Below, in pieces: positions 54,615 through 63,060 of a stretch of 64,000 nucleotides of DNA. Each line of letters begins with the position of its first letter. Within the stretch, counting starts at the first letter, position 1. This DNA is from Albimonas donghaensis (GTDB lineage Bacteria; Pseudomonadota; Alphaproteobacteria; Rhodobacterales; Rhodobacteraceae), in the NCBI RefSeq assembly GCF_900106695.1, contig NZ_FNMZ01000002.1, positions 124,001-188,000 on the forward strand, read 5' to 3'. The notes beneath the pieces were generated by a model, which was given only the letters and a program-made list of their open reading frames with translations, made no database searches and was not told where the DNA came from. Position numbers and translations under genes: made by a program.

Positions 54615-55163
54615 TCAGAACGCCCGCTGCCGGTCGTGGACGGTCTCGCGCCGCCAGATCGGGCGCACGCCCACGCCGTCGGCGTCGAAGGCCTCGCGCA
54701 CCGCGCGCAACGAAAAGCCGGGCAGCGCCGACAGCGCCTCGGGCAACGCCCCCACCCCTTCGGCGCCGAGGGGCACCAGCAGCGGCGGCGCGTCCACAGG
54801 GCGCAGCCGCCAGGCCAGCCCGGCGTTGTTCTTGAGCTGGATGGCCTCCACCGTCCACAGGTCGGCGAGCCGCACGACGCCGCCTTCCGACATGCCGTCC
54901 GAGGGGCCGAAATAGGCGACGCGGCCTTCCTCAATGGTGACCACGCCGGGGCCTTCCAGCCCGCGCGGCACCCGCGCGCGCTCCCACGCCGCATGAACCC
55001 AGAGCAGCGTCACCAGGCCCGCCACCAGCACCGGCCAGCCCATCAGGCCGCCGCGCTGCAACATCACGGCGCTCACCGCGAGCAGGGCGAAGGCCATGAT
55101 CGCGGCGACCGCGGTCTCCAGCCAACGCGGCGCAAACCGCATGATCCAATCGCCGCCGTTCAT
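54615..55163 (-). CDS. Hypothetical membrane protein following rsmE
   Basis: 182-aa protein. Two N-terminal membrane helices (WLETAVAAIMAFALLAVSAVML and GWPVLVAGLVTLLWVHAAWE), then a soluble domain with GVVTIEEGRVAYFGPSDGMSEGGVVRLADLWTVEAIQL that looks like a beta-rich PH-like fold. It resembles conserved Rhodobacterales proteins of unknown function seen next to rsmE/ubiA. Its ATG overlaps the rsmE stop (ATGA at 55160-55163), so the two are translationally coupled. The role is unknown. Confidence 0.75.
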   Translation of the reverse strand: MNGGDWIMRFAPRWLETAVAAIMAFALLAVSAVMLQRGGLMGWPVLVAGLVTLLWVHAAWERARVPRGLEGPGVVTIEEGRVAYFGPSDGMSEGGVVRLADLWTVEAIQLKNNAGLAWRLRPVDAPPLLVPLGAEGVGALPEALSALPGFSLRAVREAFDADGVGVRPIWRRETVHDRQRAF

Positions 55164-55945
55164 ATTTCGGTCTCACCTCCCGACCAGTCTCCCAACACGC
55201 TTTGCCACAGGGCGAGCGCGGTCGTCGCCGCGGTGTCGGCGCGCAGGACCCGGGGGCCGAGCGACGCCGGGACCACCCCGGGGACCCGGCGCAACCGCAG
55301 CGCCTCGTCGTCGGAGAACCCGCCCTCCGGTCCGATCAGCACCGCCCAGGGTCCGGCGTCGCCGCCCGGTGCAGGCGCATGGGCGGCCAGCGCCTCGGCC
55401 AACGGGGGGGCGTCGCGGCGTTCATCGCAGAACACCAGCCGGCGACCTTCATCGCCGCCCCGCCCCCAGCCGTCCAGCACCCGGTCGAGCCGCACGGGCT
55501 CCGCCAGGTCGGGGATCGAGAGAAAGCCGCATTGCTCCGCCGCCTCGACCATATGGGCGCGCAGGCGGTCGGCGCGCAGGCGCTCGGCGTTGGTGAAGCG
55601 GGTGAAGACCGGGCGCAGCGCGGCGCAGCCCAGCTCGCAGGCCTTCTCCACGATGAAATCGGTGCGGGCCTTCTTCACCGGGGCGAACAGCAGGTGCAGA
55701 TCGCGCGGCCGGGTCTGGCCCCGGCTGCGTTCGCGGCAGGTCAGCCGCCCGCCGCGGCGCCCGGCCTCGACCACCTCGGCGATCCATTCCCCGTCCCGCC
55801 CGTTGAACAGGCGCGCCGCGGCGCCGACCCCCATGCGCATCACCGCGAACAGGTAATGCGCCTGCGGCTGCGTCAGCGCGACCTCGGCGCCTGCGGCCAG
55901 ATCGCTCTCCACGAACAGCCTGACCTTCGCTGAAGCATCTGGCAT
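55160..55945 (-). CDS. rsmE: 16S rRNA (uracil(1498)-N3)-methyltransferase
   Basis: SPOUT-class RNA methyltransferase (261 aa) modifying U1498 of 16S rRNA. Seen: the PUA-like N-terminal part (MPDASAKVRLFVESDLAAGAEV, HYLFAVMRMGVGAAARLFNGRDGEW), FAPVKKARTDFIVEKACELG, and the trefoil knot WAVLIGPEGGFSDDEALRL and LGPRVLRADTAATTALALW with the SAM-binding residues. GGAGGG precedes the ATG. The start of the divergent ubiA lies only 9 bases away, so the two promoters must overlap the opposite coding regions. Confidence 0.93.
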   Translation of the reverse strand: MPDASAKVRLFVESDLAAGAEVALTQPQAHYLFAVMRMGVGAAARLFNGRDGEWIAEVVEAGRRGGRLTCRERSRGQTRPRDLHLLFAPVKKARTDFIVEKACELGCAALRPVFTRFTNAERLRADRLRAHMVEAAEQCGFLSIPDLAEPVRLDRVLDGWGRGGDEGRRLVFCDERRDAPPLAEALAAHAPAPGGDAGPWAVLIGPEGGFSDDEALRLRRVPGVVPASLGPRVLRADTAATTALALWQSVLGDWSGGETEI

Positions 55946-55954
55946 AAGCCCTCC

Positions 55955-56944
55955 ATGACCAGCACCCGCCCGAACAATGCCGCATGGGATAGCCCGACCG
56001 ATCCGTCGGGGCGAGTCTCCGACGCCGTGGATCGCAACTGGGTGGACCGTTTCGCGCCGCCCTGGGCGCGGCCCTGGCTGCGTCTGAGCCGCGCGGACCG
56101 GCCTGCGGGGACCTGGCTGCTGCTGATCCCCTGCTGGTGGGGGCTGCTGCTCGCCATCGCCGCGGACCCCGCGGGCGCCCGGTGGGAGGACGCCCGAATC
56201 GCCCTGGTCTGCGCCGTGGGCGCGTTCCTGATGCGCGGCGCGGGCTGCACCTGGAATGATTTCACCGACCGCAACATCGACGGCTCGGTCGCGCGCACCC
56301 GGTCGCGGCCCATCCCGTCCGGGCAGGTCACCGCCAAGGGCGCGCTGGTGTGGATGTGCGTGCAGGCGCTGCTCGCCTTCGGACTGCTGCTGACCCTGTC
56401 GCCGACCGCGATCCTGCTGGGCATCGTCTCGCTCGGCCCGGTCTGCATCTACCCGTTCATGAAGCGCGTGACCTGGTGGCCGCAGATCTTCCTCGGCATC
56501 GCCTTCAACTGGGGGATCCTGCTGGCCTGGGCCGCCCATGCCGACGCCCTCGGCTGGCCGCCGGTGGTCCTGTATTTCGGGGCCATGGCCTGGACGATCT
56601 TCTACGACACCATCTACGCCTGCCAGGACGCCGAGGACGACGCGCTGATCGGGGTGAAATCCACCGCCCGCCTGTTCGGAGAGAAGACGCCTAAGCGCCT
56701 GCTCCTGTTCCTCATCGCCGCGGTGACGCTGGCCATGGTCGCCGCCCTGCTGGCGACGGCCGAGGCCGGGGCGCTCCCGGCCGGGCTGGCGCTGCTGGGG
56801 GTCTGGGCCTTCGGCTGGCGGCTGCACTGGCAGCTCGCGCGGCTCGACATCCATGACGACCCGCTCTGCCTGCGGCTTTTCCGCGACAATCGGAACGCCG
56901 GCCTCCTGCTGACCCTGGGTCTGCTGGCCGCAGCGCTCGTCTGA
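55955..56944 (+). CDS. ubiA: 4-hydroxybenzoate polyprenyltransferase
   Basis: Membrane prenyltransferase of ubiquinone biosynthesis (329 aa, about eight to nine helices). The first Asp-rich motif is CTWNDFTDRNIDGSVARTRSRPIPSG and the second DTIYACQDAEDDALIGVKSTA, both diagnostic of UbiA. WWPQIFLGIAFNWGILLAWAA also fits. The first ~40 residues are hydrophilic and poorly conserved, so the start could be a later in-frame codon (a GTG near the DAVDRNW segment), which would also make room for promoters. No good SD is visible before 55955. Confidence 0.93.
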   Translation: MTSTRPNNAAWDSPTDPSGRVSDAVDRNWVDRFAPPWARPWLRLSRADRPAGTWLLLIPCWWGLLLAIAADPAGARWEDARIALVCAVGAFLMRGAGCTWNDFTDRNIDGSVARTRSRPIPSGQVTAKGALVWMCVQALLAFGLLLTLSPTAILLGIVSLGPVCIYPFMKRVTWWPQIFLGIAFNWGILLAWAAHADALGWPPVVLYFGAMAWTIFYDTIYACQDAEDDALIGVKSTARLFGEKTPKRLLLFLIAAVTLAMVAALLATAEAGALPAGLALLGVWAFGWRLHWQLARLDIHDDPLCLRLFRDNRNAGLLLTLGLLAAALV

Positions 56945-57044
56945 CGCTCACGATGATGTTAATCTTCGGGTCAAGTTCAGGTCGTAGAAGGCCCGCGCGC
57001 AGTGGCGTGCGATCGAAGGCATGAGTGTGGACAGGGGCGTGAGC

Positions 57045-58322
57045 ATGGCGAATCCGACCGATTTCGAGCAATATATCGTGGAGCTCACCAACCGCTTCCG
57101 GATCGACCCGGGCGGCGCCTATGCGCGCATCGTGGACAACGACGCCCGCTCCACCGGCTTCGACGTGCGGGTGACGGAGGCGCTGCAGTTCTTCGACGTG
57201 AATCTCGGCCTCCTGAAGCGGGAGCTGAACGCGCTCGAACAGGCGCAGCCGCTGGCCTGGAACGACGACCTCAACGAATCCGCGCAGCTGCACACCCAGC
57301 GCATGAAGAACGCCGACTCCCAGGCGCACCAGCTGCCGGGAGAGGGCGATCTGGGCGAGCGTGTGCGCGATGCGGGCTACCTCCACACCACCGCGACCGA
57401 GAACCTGTTCGCCTTCGCCGAATCGGCCCTGCACGCCCATCACGCCTTCATCGTGGACTGGGGCCCCGGCCCGGACGGCATGCAGACCCCGCGCGGCCAC
57501 CGCGACAACCTGATCGACGGCCAGATGCGCGAGATCGGGATCGGGACCCTCAACGACAACGCCGGCGCGACCAGCGTCGGCCCGATCCTGCTGACCCAGA
57601 ATTTCGGCGTCCGCTCCGACGCCGGACCGTTCCTGCTGGGCGCCGCCTTCAAGGACAAGGATCGCGACGACCACTTCTCGCTGGGCGAGGGGCAGGGCGG
57701 CATGAAGGTCAAGGTCGGGGGCCGCGGGCTCGACAAGACCGCGCCTTCGGGCGGCTACGGGCTGGAGACCGGAGAGGGCGTGTTCAACGTCACCATCAAG
57801 GGCCGTCCGGTGAAGGGCAAGATCACCGCCCAGGTCGAGATCGGCGAAGACAACGTCAAGATCGACCTGATGGACAGGAAGCACCTGTTCACCACGGGCG
57901 ATCTCGACCTGAAGAAGGGCGCGGCCTCGGTCACCGCGCTGGGCTCGGAGGCGATCGACCTCACCGGCAAGAACGGCCGCGATTTCCTGATCGGCAACGA
58001 CGCCGCCAACACGCTGGATGGCGAGGGCGGGCGCGACCGGCTCAAGGGCGAGGGCGGAAGCGATCTCGTCATCGGCGGCCGCGGCAACGACAAGCTCTGG
58101 GGCGGCGCCGGCGGCGATGAGTTCCAGTTCGGCCTGCGCGACGGCCGCGACCGGATCCTCGACTGGGACGACCGCGATTCGCTGGTCATCGCCGGGTCGG
58201 TCGACGCGTCGGACATCGATATCTCCGCCAGGAAGGGCGATGCGGTGGTCAGTTTCGGCCGCACCATCGTCACCATCGACGACGCGGCCGGGAACATCAC
58301 CCTCGACGACCTGGTGTTCTGA
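57045..58322 (+). CDS. CAP-domain protein fused to RTX repeats (secreted)
   Basis: 425-aa secreted protein. Residues ~5-180 form a CAP/SCP-like domain: LTNRFRIDPGGAYARIV, LAWNDDLNESAQLHTQRMKN, HTTATENLFAFAESALHAHHAFIVDWGPG and GHRDNLIDGQMREIGIG with the conserved His and Glu pattern. A middle ~120-residue segment (AAFKDKDRDDHFSLGEGQGGMKVKVGG) suggests a Ca-binding SD-repeat-like domain. RTX nonapeptides follow (DFLIGNDAANTLDGEGGRD, GSDLVIGGRGNDKLWGGAGG). It ends DDAAGNITLDDLVF. No N-terminal signal peptide, so type I secretion is likely. I chose the ATG at 57045; the one at 57021 has its SD too close. Confidence 0.88.
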   Translation: MANPTDFEQYIVELTNRFRIDPGGAYARIVDNDARSTGFDVRVTEALQFFDVNLGLLKRELNALEQAQPLAWNDDLNESAQLHTQRMKNADSQAHQLPGEGDLGERVRDAGYLHTTATENLFAFAESALHAHHAFIVDWGPGPDGMQTPRGHRDNLIDGQMREIGIGTLNDNAGATSVGPILLTQNFGVRSDAGPFLLGAAFKDKDRDDHFSLGEGQGGMKVKVGGRGLDKTAPSGGYGLETGEGVFNVTIKGRPVKGKITAQVEIGEDNVKIDLMDRKHLFTTGDLDLKKGAASVTALGSEAIDLTGKNGRDFLIGNDAANTLDGEGGRDRLKGEGGSDLVIGGRGNDKLWGGAGGDEFQFGLRDGRDRILDWDDRDSLVIAGSVDASDIDISARKGDAVVSFGRTIVTIDDAAGNITLDDLVF

Positions 58323-58375
58323 ACCGACGCCCCGTCGCGCACGGGACCGTCGCGCAGGACAGGGACGCGACGCGA

Positions 58376-58404
58376 AAAGGGGAGCGCTCTCGGCGCTCCC
58401 CTTT
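58376..58404. terminator. Bidirectional terminator between the CAP-RTX gene and ccoS
   Basis: A 12-bp perfect stem (AAAGGGGAGCGC at 58376-58387, complement at 58393-58404) with a 5-base loop. A-rich on the left and T-rich on the right, so it can end transcription from both sides. It lies between two convergent genes. Confidence 0.9.
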
Positions 58405-58438
58405 CTCGTGTCGCACCGTCCGCGGGACGAGAAGGCGA

Positions 58439-58699
58439 TCACCCGCGCCCGGCCGGCTCCCGGTCCGGGGGCCCGGCGCCGTCCGCCTTCGCCTCCGGCG
58501 CGGGCGGGATGACGGGCGCATCGGAGGGCGCGTCGGAAGGCGCGTCGGAGGGCGGGGCGCTGTCGTCGGTGAACAGAATGCGGGCGGCGTCCCCTTCCAG
58601 ATCCCGATACTGGCCGCGCTTGAGCGACCACAGAAACGCCGCCAGCCCCAGCAGGCCCAGGAAGATCGACACCGGAATGGTGGCGAGCAGAACGTTCAT
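58439..58699 (-). CDS. ccoS: cbb3-type oxidase assembly protein CcoS
   Basis: Small membrane protein (86 aa) needed for cofactor insertion into the cbb3 oxidase. One helix (VSIFLGLLGLAAFLWSL), then the family motif KRGQYRDLEGDAARILFTDD. The Pro/Asp-rich C-terminal tail contains three SDAP units encoded by a 12-bp tandem repeat, longer than most CcoS tails. The ATG overlaps the ccoI stop (ATGA). Confidence 0.9.
   Translation of the reverse strand: MNVLLATIPVSIFLGLLGLAAFLWSLKRGQYRDLEGDAARILFTDDSAPPSDAPSDAPSDAPVIPPAPEAKADGAGPPDREPAGRG
58515..58550 (-). repeat. Three tandem 12-bp repeats in ccoS
   Basis: The unit GGCGCRTCGGAR occurs three times in direct tandem (plus-strand reading) and encodes SDAP x3 in the CcoS tail. 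A short in-frame expansion outside the conserved part. Confidence 0.7.
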
Positions 58700-61035
58700 C
58701 GCGCCATCTCCTCCGCGCCCGTCGGCGCCCCTGCGGGCATCCCGCCGCGCGCCTCGCCTGCGCCGGCGGGCGCCTGCCCGGCCCGGCGCAGCCGCAGCGC
58801 GTTCAGCGTCACCAGGATCGAGGAGCCGGACATGGCCAACGCCGCGATCAGCGGCGTGACATGGCCCGAGGCCGCCAGGGGCACCGCCACCAGGTTGTAG
58901 AGCGCGGCCAGCGCGAAATTCTCCCGCACCCGCGCCCGGGCCGCCCGCGCCACATCGACCGCCAGCGCCACCGGCCCCAGCGCCCTGCCCGCCAGCGCCA
59001 TGCCCGCCGCCGCCCGGCTGACATCGGCGGCCGAGGCCGGAGAGATCGAGGCCGCCGCCGCCGCCAGCGCCGGCGCGTCGTTGATCCCGTCTCCGACCAT
59101 CAGGACCTTGCGGCCCCCGGCCTCCATCTCCTCCAGCGCGGCGACCTTGCCGGCGGGGGTTCGGCGCGCCTCGAAATCCTCGATCCCCGCGGCCGCGGCG
59201 GCCCGCGCCACCGGCCCCGGCGCGTCGCCCGACAGCAGCCGCACCGTCAGCCCCCGCGCCTTCAGCGCCGCCACCGTCGCCGCCGCGTCGTCGCGCAGCG
59301 GATCCTCGAAGGCGAACCGGACCGGCGCGGCCTCCCCCAGCCGCAGCCAGACCGCCGACAGCCCGTCCGTCCCGTCCTCCGCCTGCGCCCCGCACCAGTC
59401 GGCGCGGCCGAGCCGCGCGGGAACGCCGTCGATCTCCCCGGTCACGCCGCAGCCCGGAACCTCGGCCAGCGCCGACGCCGCGGCGGGCGTGACGCCCCGC
59501 GTCCCCGCCTCCGCCGCCAGCGCGCGGGAGAACGGGTGCCGCGAGACCTCCGCCAGCGCCAGCGCCGCCGACCAGGCGTCGGGCGCATCCGGTCCCTCGA
59601 CGAAAGCCGGCTCCCCCGTGGTCAGCGTGCCGGTCTTGTCGAAGACCACCGCATCGACCTCGGCCAGCCGCTCCAGCGCCGCGCCGTCCTTGAGGAACAC
59701 GCCCGCCCGGAACAGACGGCCGGAGGCCGCCGCGTGCACCGCCGGCGCCGCCAGCCCCAGCGCGCAGGGGCAGGTGATGATCAGCACCGCCGCCGCGATC
59801 ATCACCGCGTCGCGCAGGTCCGCCCCGGCCAGCAGCCAGAAGGCGAAGGTCAGCGCCGCCGCCGCATGCACCACCGGCACGTAGACCCGCGCCGCCCGCA
59901 CCGCCCAGTCGGCATAGCGGCCGCGGGCCTGCTCCGCCGCCTCGATCATCCGCGCGATTCCGGCCAGAACCGTGTCGTCGCCCGTCGCCGTGGCCTCCGC
60001 CACCAACGGGCCGGAAAGGTTCATCACCCCGGCATGGATCTCGGTCCCCGGCCCCGCGGGCTCGGGCGCGCTTTCGCCGGTGATCATGGCGCGGTCGAGC
60101 TCCGAGACCCCGCTCAGCACCCGCCCGTCCGCCGGCGCGCGCTCCCCCGCCGCGATCTCGACCACGTCGCCGGGGCGCAGATCCTCCACCGCGATCACCC
60201 GGCGCGCGCCGTCCGCGCCGATCACCGTCGCCGAATGCGCCTGAAGCCCGCTCAGCTCCACCGCCGCCAGCCGCGCCACCTGCCGTGTGCGGTGGTCCAG
60301 GTAGCGTCCGATCAGCAGGAAGAAGCTCAGCGACACCGCCGCGTCGAAATAGGCGTGGGCGCCGGAATTGATGGTCTCGTGCAGGCTCACCCCCGCCGCG
60401 AGGATCAGCGCCAGGGAAATCGGCACGTCCATGTTCACGTGCCCGCGCCGCAGCACCCCCCAGGCCGAGCGGAAGAAGGGCACGCCGGCGAAGGCCGTCG
60501 CCGGCAGCGCGATCAGCGCCGAGACCCAGTGCAGCAGGTCCCGCGTGGTCCCGTCCGCCCCCGACCAGACCGAGACCGACAGCAGCATGACGTTCATCAT
60601 GGCGAAACCGGCCACCGCCATGCGGGCCAGCAGGTCGCGACCCTCCGAGTCGCGCTCGATGTCGCGCATGGCATGGGCGTCGAAGGGGCGCGCGGCGTAG
60701 CCCAGCGCGTCGAGCCCGGCGACCACGTCTTCGGGCCCCGCGATCTCGGGGTCGAACTCCACGCTCGCCCGGCGCAGGGACAGGTTGACCCGGGCCGAGA
60801 CGACGCCCGGGGTCCGCGGCAGGTCGCGCTCGATGCGCTGGATGCAGGCGGCGCAGTGGACGGCGGGGGTCAGCAGCTCGATCCGGGCGCGGCCGGGGCC
60901 GGTCTCGGACACGAAGCGGCCCAGGCCCCCGACCCCGGCGAAACCCGCCGCCGCGCCGGTGGGGCAGCAGCCGCCCGCGAGGCCCGGACGTTCCTCCCCC
61001 CGGGCGCCTGCGCCGATGGGTTCCGCGAGGCTCAT
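58696..61035 (-). CDS. ccoI: Copper-exporting P1B-type ATPase CcoI/FixI
   Basis: Heavy-metal ATPase (779 aa) that supplies copper for the cbb3 oxidase. Metal-binding domain with CAAC (LTPAVHCAACIQRIERDL, about residues 56-75), an eight-helix membrane region, the TGES actuator motif (MITGESAPEPAG), CPC in ITCPCALGLAAPAV, the phosphorylation site FDKTGTLTTG, RHPFSRALA and MVGDGINDAPAL. The Cys-Pro-Cys and CxxC motifs are those of the FixI class. Its start overlaps the ccoH stop (ATGA at 61032) and its stop overlaps the ccoS start. Confidence 0.95.
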   Translation of the reverse strand: MSLAEPIGAGARGEERPGLAGGCCPTGAAAGFAGVGGLGRFVSETGPGRARIELLTPAVHCAACIQRIERDLPRTPGVVSARVNLSLRRASVEFDPEIAGPEDVVAGLDALGYAARPFDAHAMRDIERDSEGRDLLARMAVAGFAMMNVMLLSVSVWSGADGTTRDLLHWVSALIALPATAFAGVPFFRSAWGVLRRGHVNMDVPISLALILAAGVSLHETINSGAHAYFDAAVSLSFFLLIGRYLDHRTRQVARLAAVELSGLQAHSATVIGADGARRVIAVEDLRPGDVVEIAAGERAPADGRVLSGVSELDRAMITGESAPEPAGPGTEIHAGVMNLSGPLVAEATATGDDTVLAGIARMIEAAEQARGRYADWAVRAARVYVPVVHAAAALTFAFWLLAGADLRDAVMIAAAVLIITCPCALGLAAPAVHAAASGRLFRAGVFLKDGAALERLAEVDAVVFDKTGTLTTGEPAFVEGPDAPDAWSAALALAEVSRHPFSRALAAEAGTRGVTPAAASALAEVPGCGVTGEIDGVPARLGRADWCGAQAEDGTDGLSAVWLRLGEAAPVRFAFEDPLRDDAAATVAALKARGLTVRLLSGDAPGPVARAAAAAGIEDFEARRTPAGKVAALEEMEAGGRKVLMVGDGINDAPALAAAAASISPASAADVSRAAAGMALAGRALGPVALAVDVARAARARVRENFALAALYNLVAVPLAASGHVTPLIAALAMSGSSILVTLNALRLRRAGQAPAGAGEARGGMPAGAPTGAEEMAR

Positions 61036-61544
61036 GGCTTCGCCGCTCCGTCCCCGGCCGGGGCCGTCGCCTCCTCCGGCGAGACCCAGATCTCGTCGGC
61101 GATGGTGTAGACCGCGCCGTCCGGGCGGGCGGCCACCAGATCGACCCGCCACATGCCCGCCGGCAGCGCGGGCGCGGCGGCGTAGCCGGCGCCGTCCTCC
61201 ACGAAGACCACCTCCCGGTCCTCGGCCAGCGTCGCGGGGCGTCCGACCCGGGCGGTCAGGGCGAGGCCCCGCACCCGCTCCCCGTCCGGCCCGACCACGC
61301 CGACCCGCAGGGCGCCGGCCTCCCAGGCGAAGGCGAAGGACCAGCCCAGCGCCTTCTCGGCCTTCTGCTCGGCGTCGTATTTCTGGGCCTCCACATAGGG
61401 GTTGGCGGTCACCAGCCCCGGAAAGCCCCCGACCGCCAGCGTCGCCATGAAGACGTTGACCGCGATGATCACCCCGAAGAAGCCCACCGCGATCAGCAGC
61501 ACGCCCCGGCCGGTCAGCTTGCGGCCGCCCTTCGCCCCGCTCAT
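61032..61544 (-). CDS. ccoH: FixH/CcoH family protein
   Basis: Small membrane-anchored assembly protein of the cbb3 oxidase (170 aa). N-terminal anchor (GVLLIAVGFFGVIIAVNVFMATLAV), then the family motif GLVTANPYVEAQKYDAEQKAEKALGW and a periplasmic beta domain ending VDLVAARPDGAVYTIADEIWV. The ATG at 61544 overlaps the ccoG stop (ATGA), which decides against the earlier in-frame start at 61553. Confidence 0.93.
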   Translation of the reverse strand: MSGAKGGRKLTGRGVLLIAVGFFGVIIAVNVFMATLAVGGFPGLVTANPYVEAQKYDAEQKAEKALGWSFAFAWEAGALRVGVVGPDGERVRGLALTARVGRPATLAEDREVVFVEDGAGYAAAPALPAGMWRVDLVAARPDGAVYTIADEIWVSPEEATAPAGDGAAKP

Positions 61545-62986
61545 TGCGCCCACGCCTCGGGTTCGGGCGCGAGGAAGACGGTGCCCACGCTCACGCGTTC
61601 TCGGGTCTGCTGATCCTCGATCCAGACCTCGACATCGGCCTGCTCGGTCGGCCTCGCGAAGGGCAGCGTGGTGAGGAACAGGCGCAGCGTCCTCAATTTA
61701 TCCGCGTCCACGGTGAACCTGAGCGCGTCCTCGCCCTGAAGGTTAGCGGAAAGCGGCAACTCGGAGCGGAATGAGAGCACGAATTCATGGGGATCTTGGT
61801 TCTGATTAGACACCTTTATCGTGTAACCATTTCGAATGGAACCATCGGCCAATGTAACGAACAGCGGATTACGATCCCGGGCCACGCTCAGGTCGATGGA
61901 TTCGCGCATGAATAGAGACACGACCATCCCCACCCCGATGGCGGCCCACAGCACGGTGTAAAGGATCGTGCGCGGACGCAGGATCCGCTTGATCAGGGGG
62001 ACCGCGGGCGCGCCTTCGGTCTCGATCGCCTCGTCCTGAAGGGTCACGTAGTCGATCAACCCGCGCGGCTTGCCGGTCTTCTCCATCACGTCGTCGCAGG
62101 CGTCGATGCACAGCGCGCAGGTGATGCAGGCCAGCTGCTGGCCGTCGCGGATGTCGATGCCCATCGGGCAGACCGCGACGCAGGCGTTGCAGTCGATGCA
62201 GTCGCCCAGCTGCTCGGCGCCTTCGCGCTTGCGATGCTTGCCCCGCGGCTCTCCCCGCCAGTGGCGGTAGCCCACGGTGATGGTCTGGTCGTCCATCATC
62301 GCGGCCTGGATGCGCGGCCAGGGGCACATGTAGATGCAGACCTGTTCCCGCATGAAGCCGCCGAAGACGAAGGTGGTGGCGGTCAGCACGGCGATGGAGG
62401 CATAGGCGACGAAGGCCGCCTCGCCGGTCAGCAGATCGACCAGCAGGGTCGGCGCGTCGGCGAAGTAGAACACCCAGGCCCCGCCGGTGGCGACCCCGAT
62501 GGCCAGCCAGACCAGCCACTTGGTCGCCCGCAGCCGGATCTTGCGCGCGTCCCAGCCCTGTTTGTGCAGCTTGATGCGGGCGTTGCGGTCGCCCTCGATC
62601 CAGCGCTCCACGGTGATGTAGAGGTCGGTCCACACGGTCTGCGGGCAGGTGTAGCCGCACCAGACCCGGCCCAGCGCCGAGGTGAACAGGAACAGCCCCA
62701 GCCCGGCCATGATCAGCAGGCCGGCGACATAGATGAACTGCTGGGGCCAGATCTCGATCCAGAAGAAGAAGAAGCGCCGGTTGGCGAGATCCACCAGCAC
62801 CGCCTGGTCAGGCATCAGCGGACCGCGGTCCCAGCGAATCCACGGGGTCAGGTAATAGATCGCGAGCGTCACGCCCATGATCCACCATTTCAGCGTGCGG
62901 AAGGTTCCCTTCACGCGGCGCGGAAAGATCGGGATGCGGGCGGCGTAGAGCGCGTCGGGGGCGGGCTTTGAGTCCGGCGGAGCCAT
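61541..62986 (-). CDS. ccoG: Cytochrome c oxidase accessory protein CcoG
   Basis: Membrane iron-sulfur protein (481 aa) that reduces Cu(II) during cbb3 assembly. Several helices (TLKWWIMGVTLAIYYLTPW, FIYVAGLLIMAGLGLFLF); Cys motifs RVWCGYTCPQTVWTD, VCIYMCPWPRIQ, then two 4Fe-4S clusters in CIDCNACVAVCPMGIDIRDGQQ and CITCALCIDACDDVMEK. The C-terminal ~120 residues form an Ig-like domain. The ATG at 62986 has GAGG ahead. An FNR-type box lies 61 bases upstream. A stretch near 61690-61880 is less GC-rich than its surroundings. Confidence 0.95.
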   Translation of the reverse strand: MAPPDSKPAPDALYAARIPIFPRRVKGTFRTLKWWIMGVTLAIYYLTPWIRWDRGPLMPDQAVLVDLANRRFFFFWIEIWPQQFIYVAGLLIMAGLGLFLFTSALGRVWCGYTCPQTVWTDLYITVERWIEGDRNARIKLHKQGWDARKIRLRATKWLVWLAIGVATGGAWVFYFADAPTLLVDLLTGEAAFVAYASIAVLTATTFVFGGFMREQVCIYMCPWPRIQAAMMDDQTITVGYRHWRGEPRGKHRKREGAEQLGDCIDCNACVAVCPMGIDIRDGQQLACITCALCIDACDDVMEKTGKPRGLIDYVTLQDEAIETEGAPAVPLIKRILRPRTILYTVLWAAIGVGMVVSLFMRESIDLSVARDRNPLFVTLADGSIRNGYTIKVSNQNQDPHEFVLSFRSELPLSANLQGEDALRFTVDADKLRTLRLFLTTLPFARPTEQADVEVWIEDQQTRERVSVGTVFLAPEPEAWAQ

Positions 62987-63046
62987 CGTGAGCCTCGAAT
63001 TCAGGGCAGGTCGCCGCGGGTATGGGCTGGCCGGCGGCGTCGATCC

Positions 63047-63060
63047 TTGATGCAAGTCAA
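63047..63060. promoter_or_regulatory. FNR/FixK-type box upstream of ccoG
   Basis: TTGATGCAAGTCAA matches the TTGAT-N4-ATCAA consensus at nine of ten arm positions. It lies 61 bases before the ccoG start, a normal place for activation. In Rhodobacterales FnrL activates the cco genes under low oxygen, so the ccoGHIS operon is probably oxygen-controlled through this site. Confidence 0.85.
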
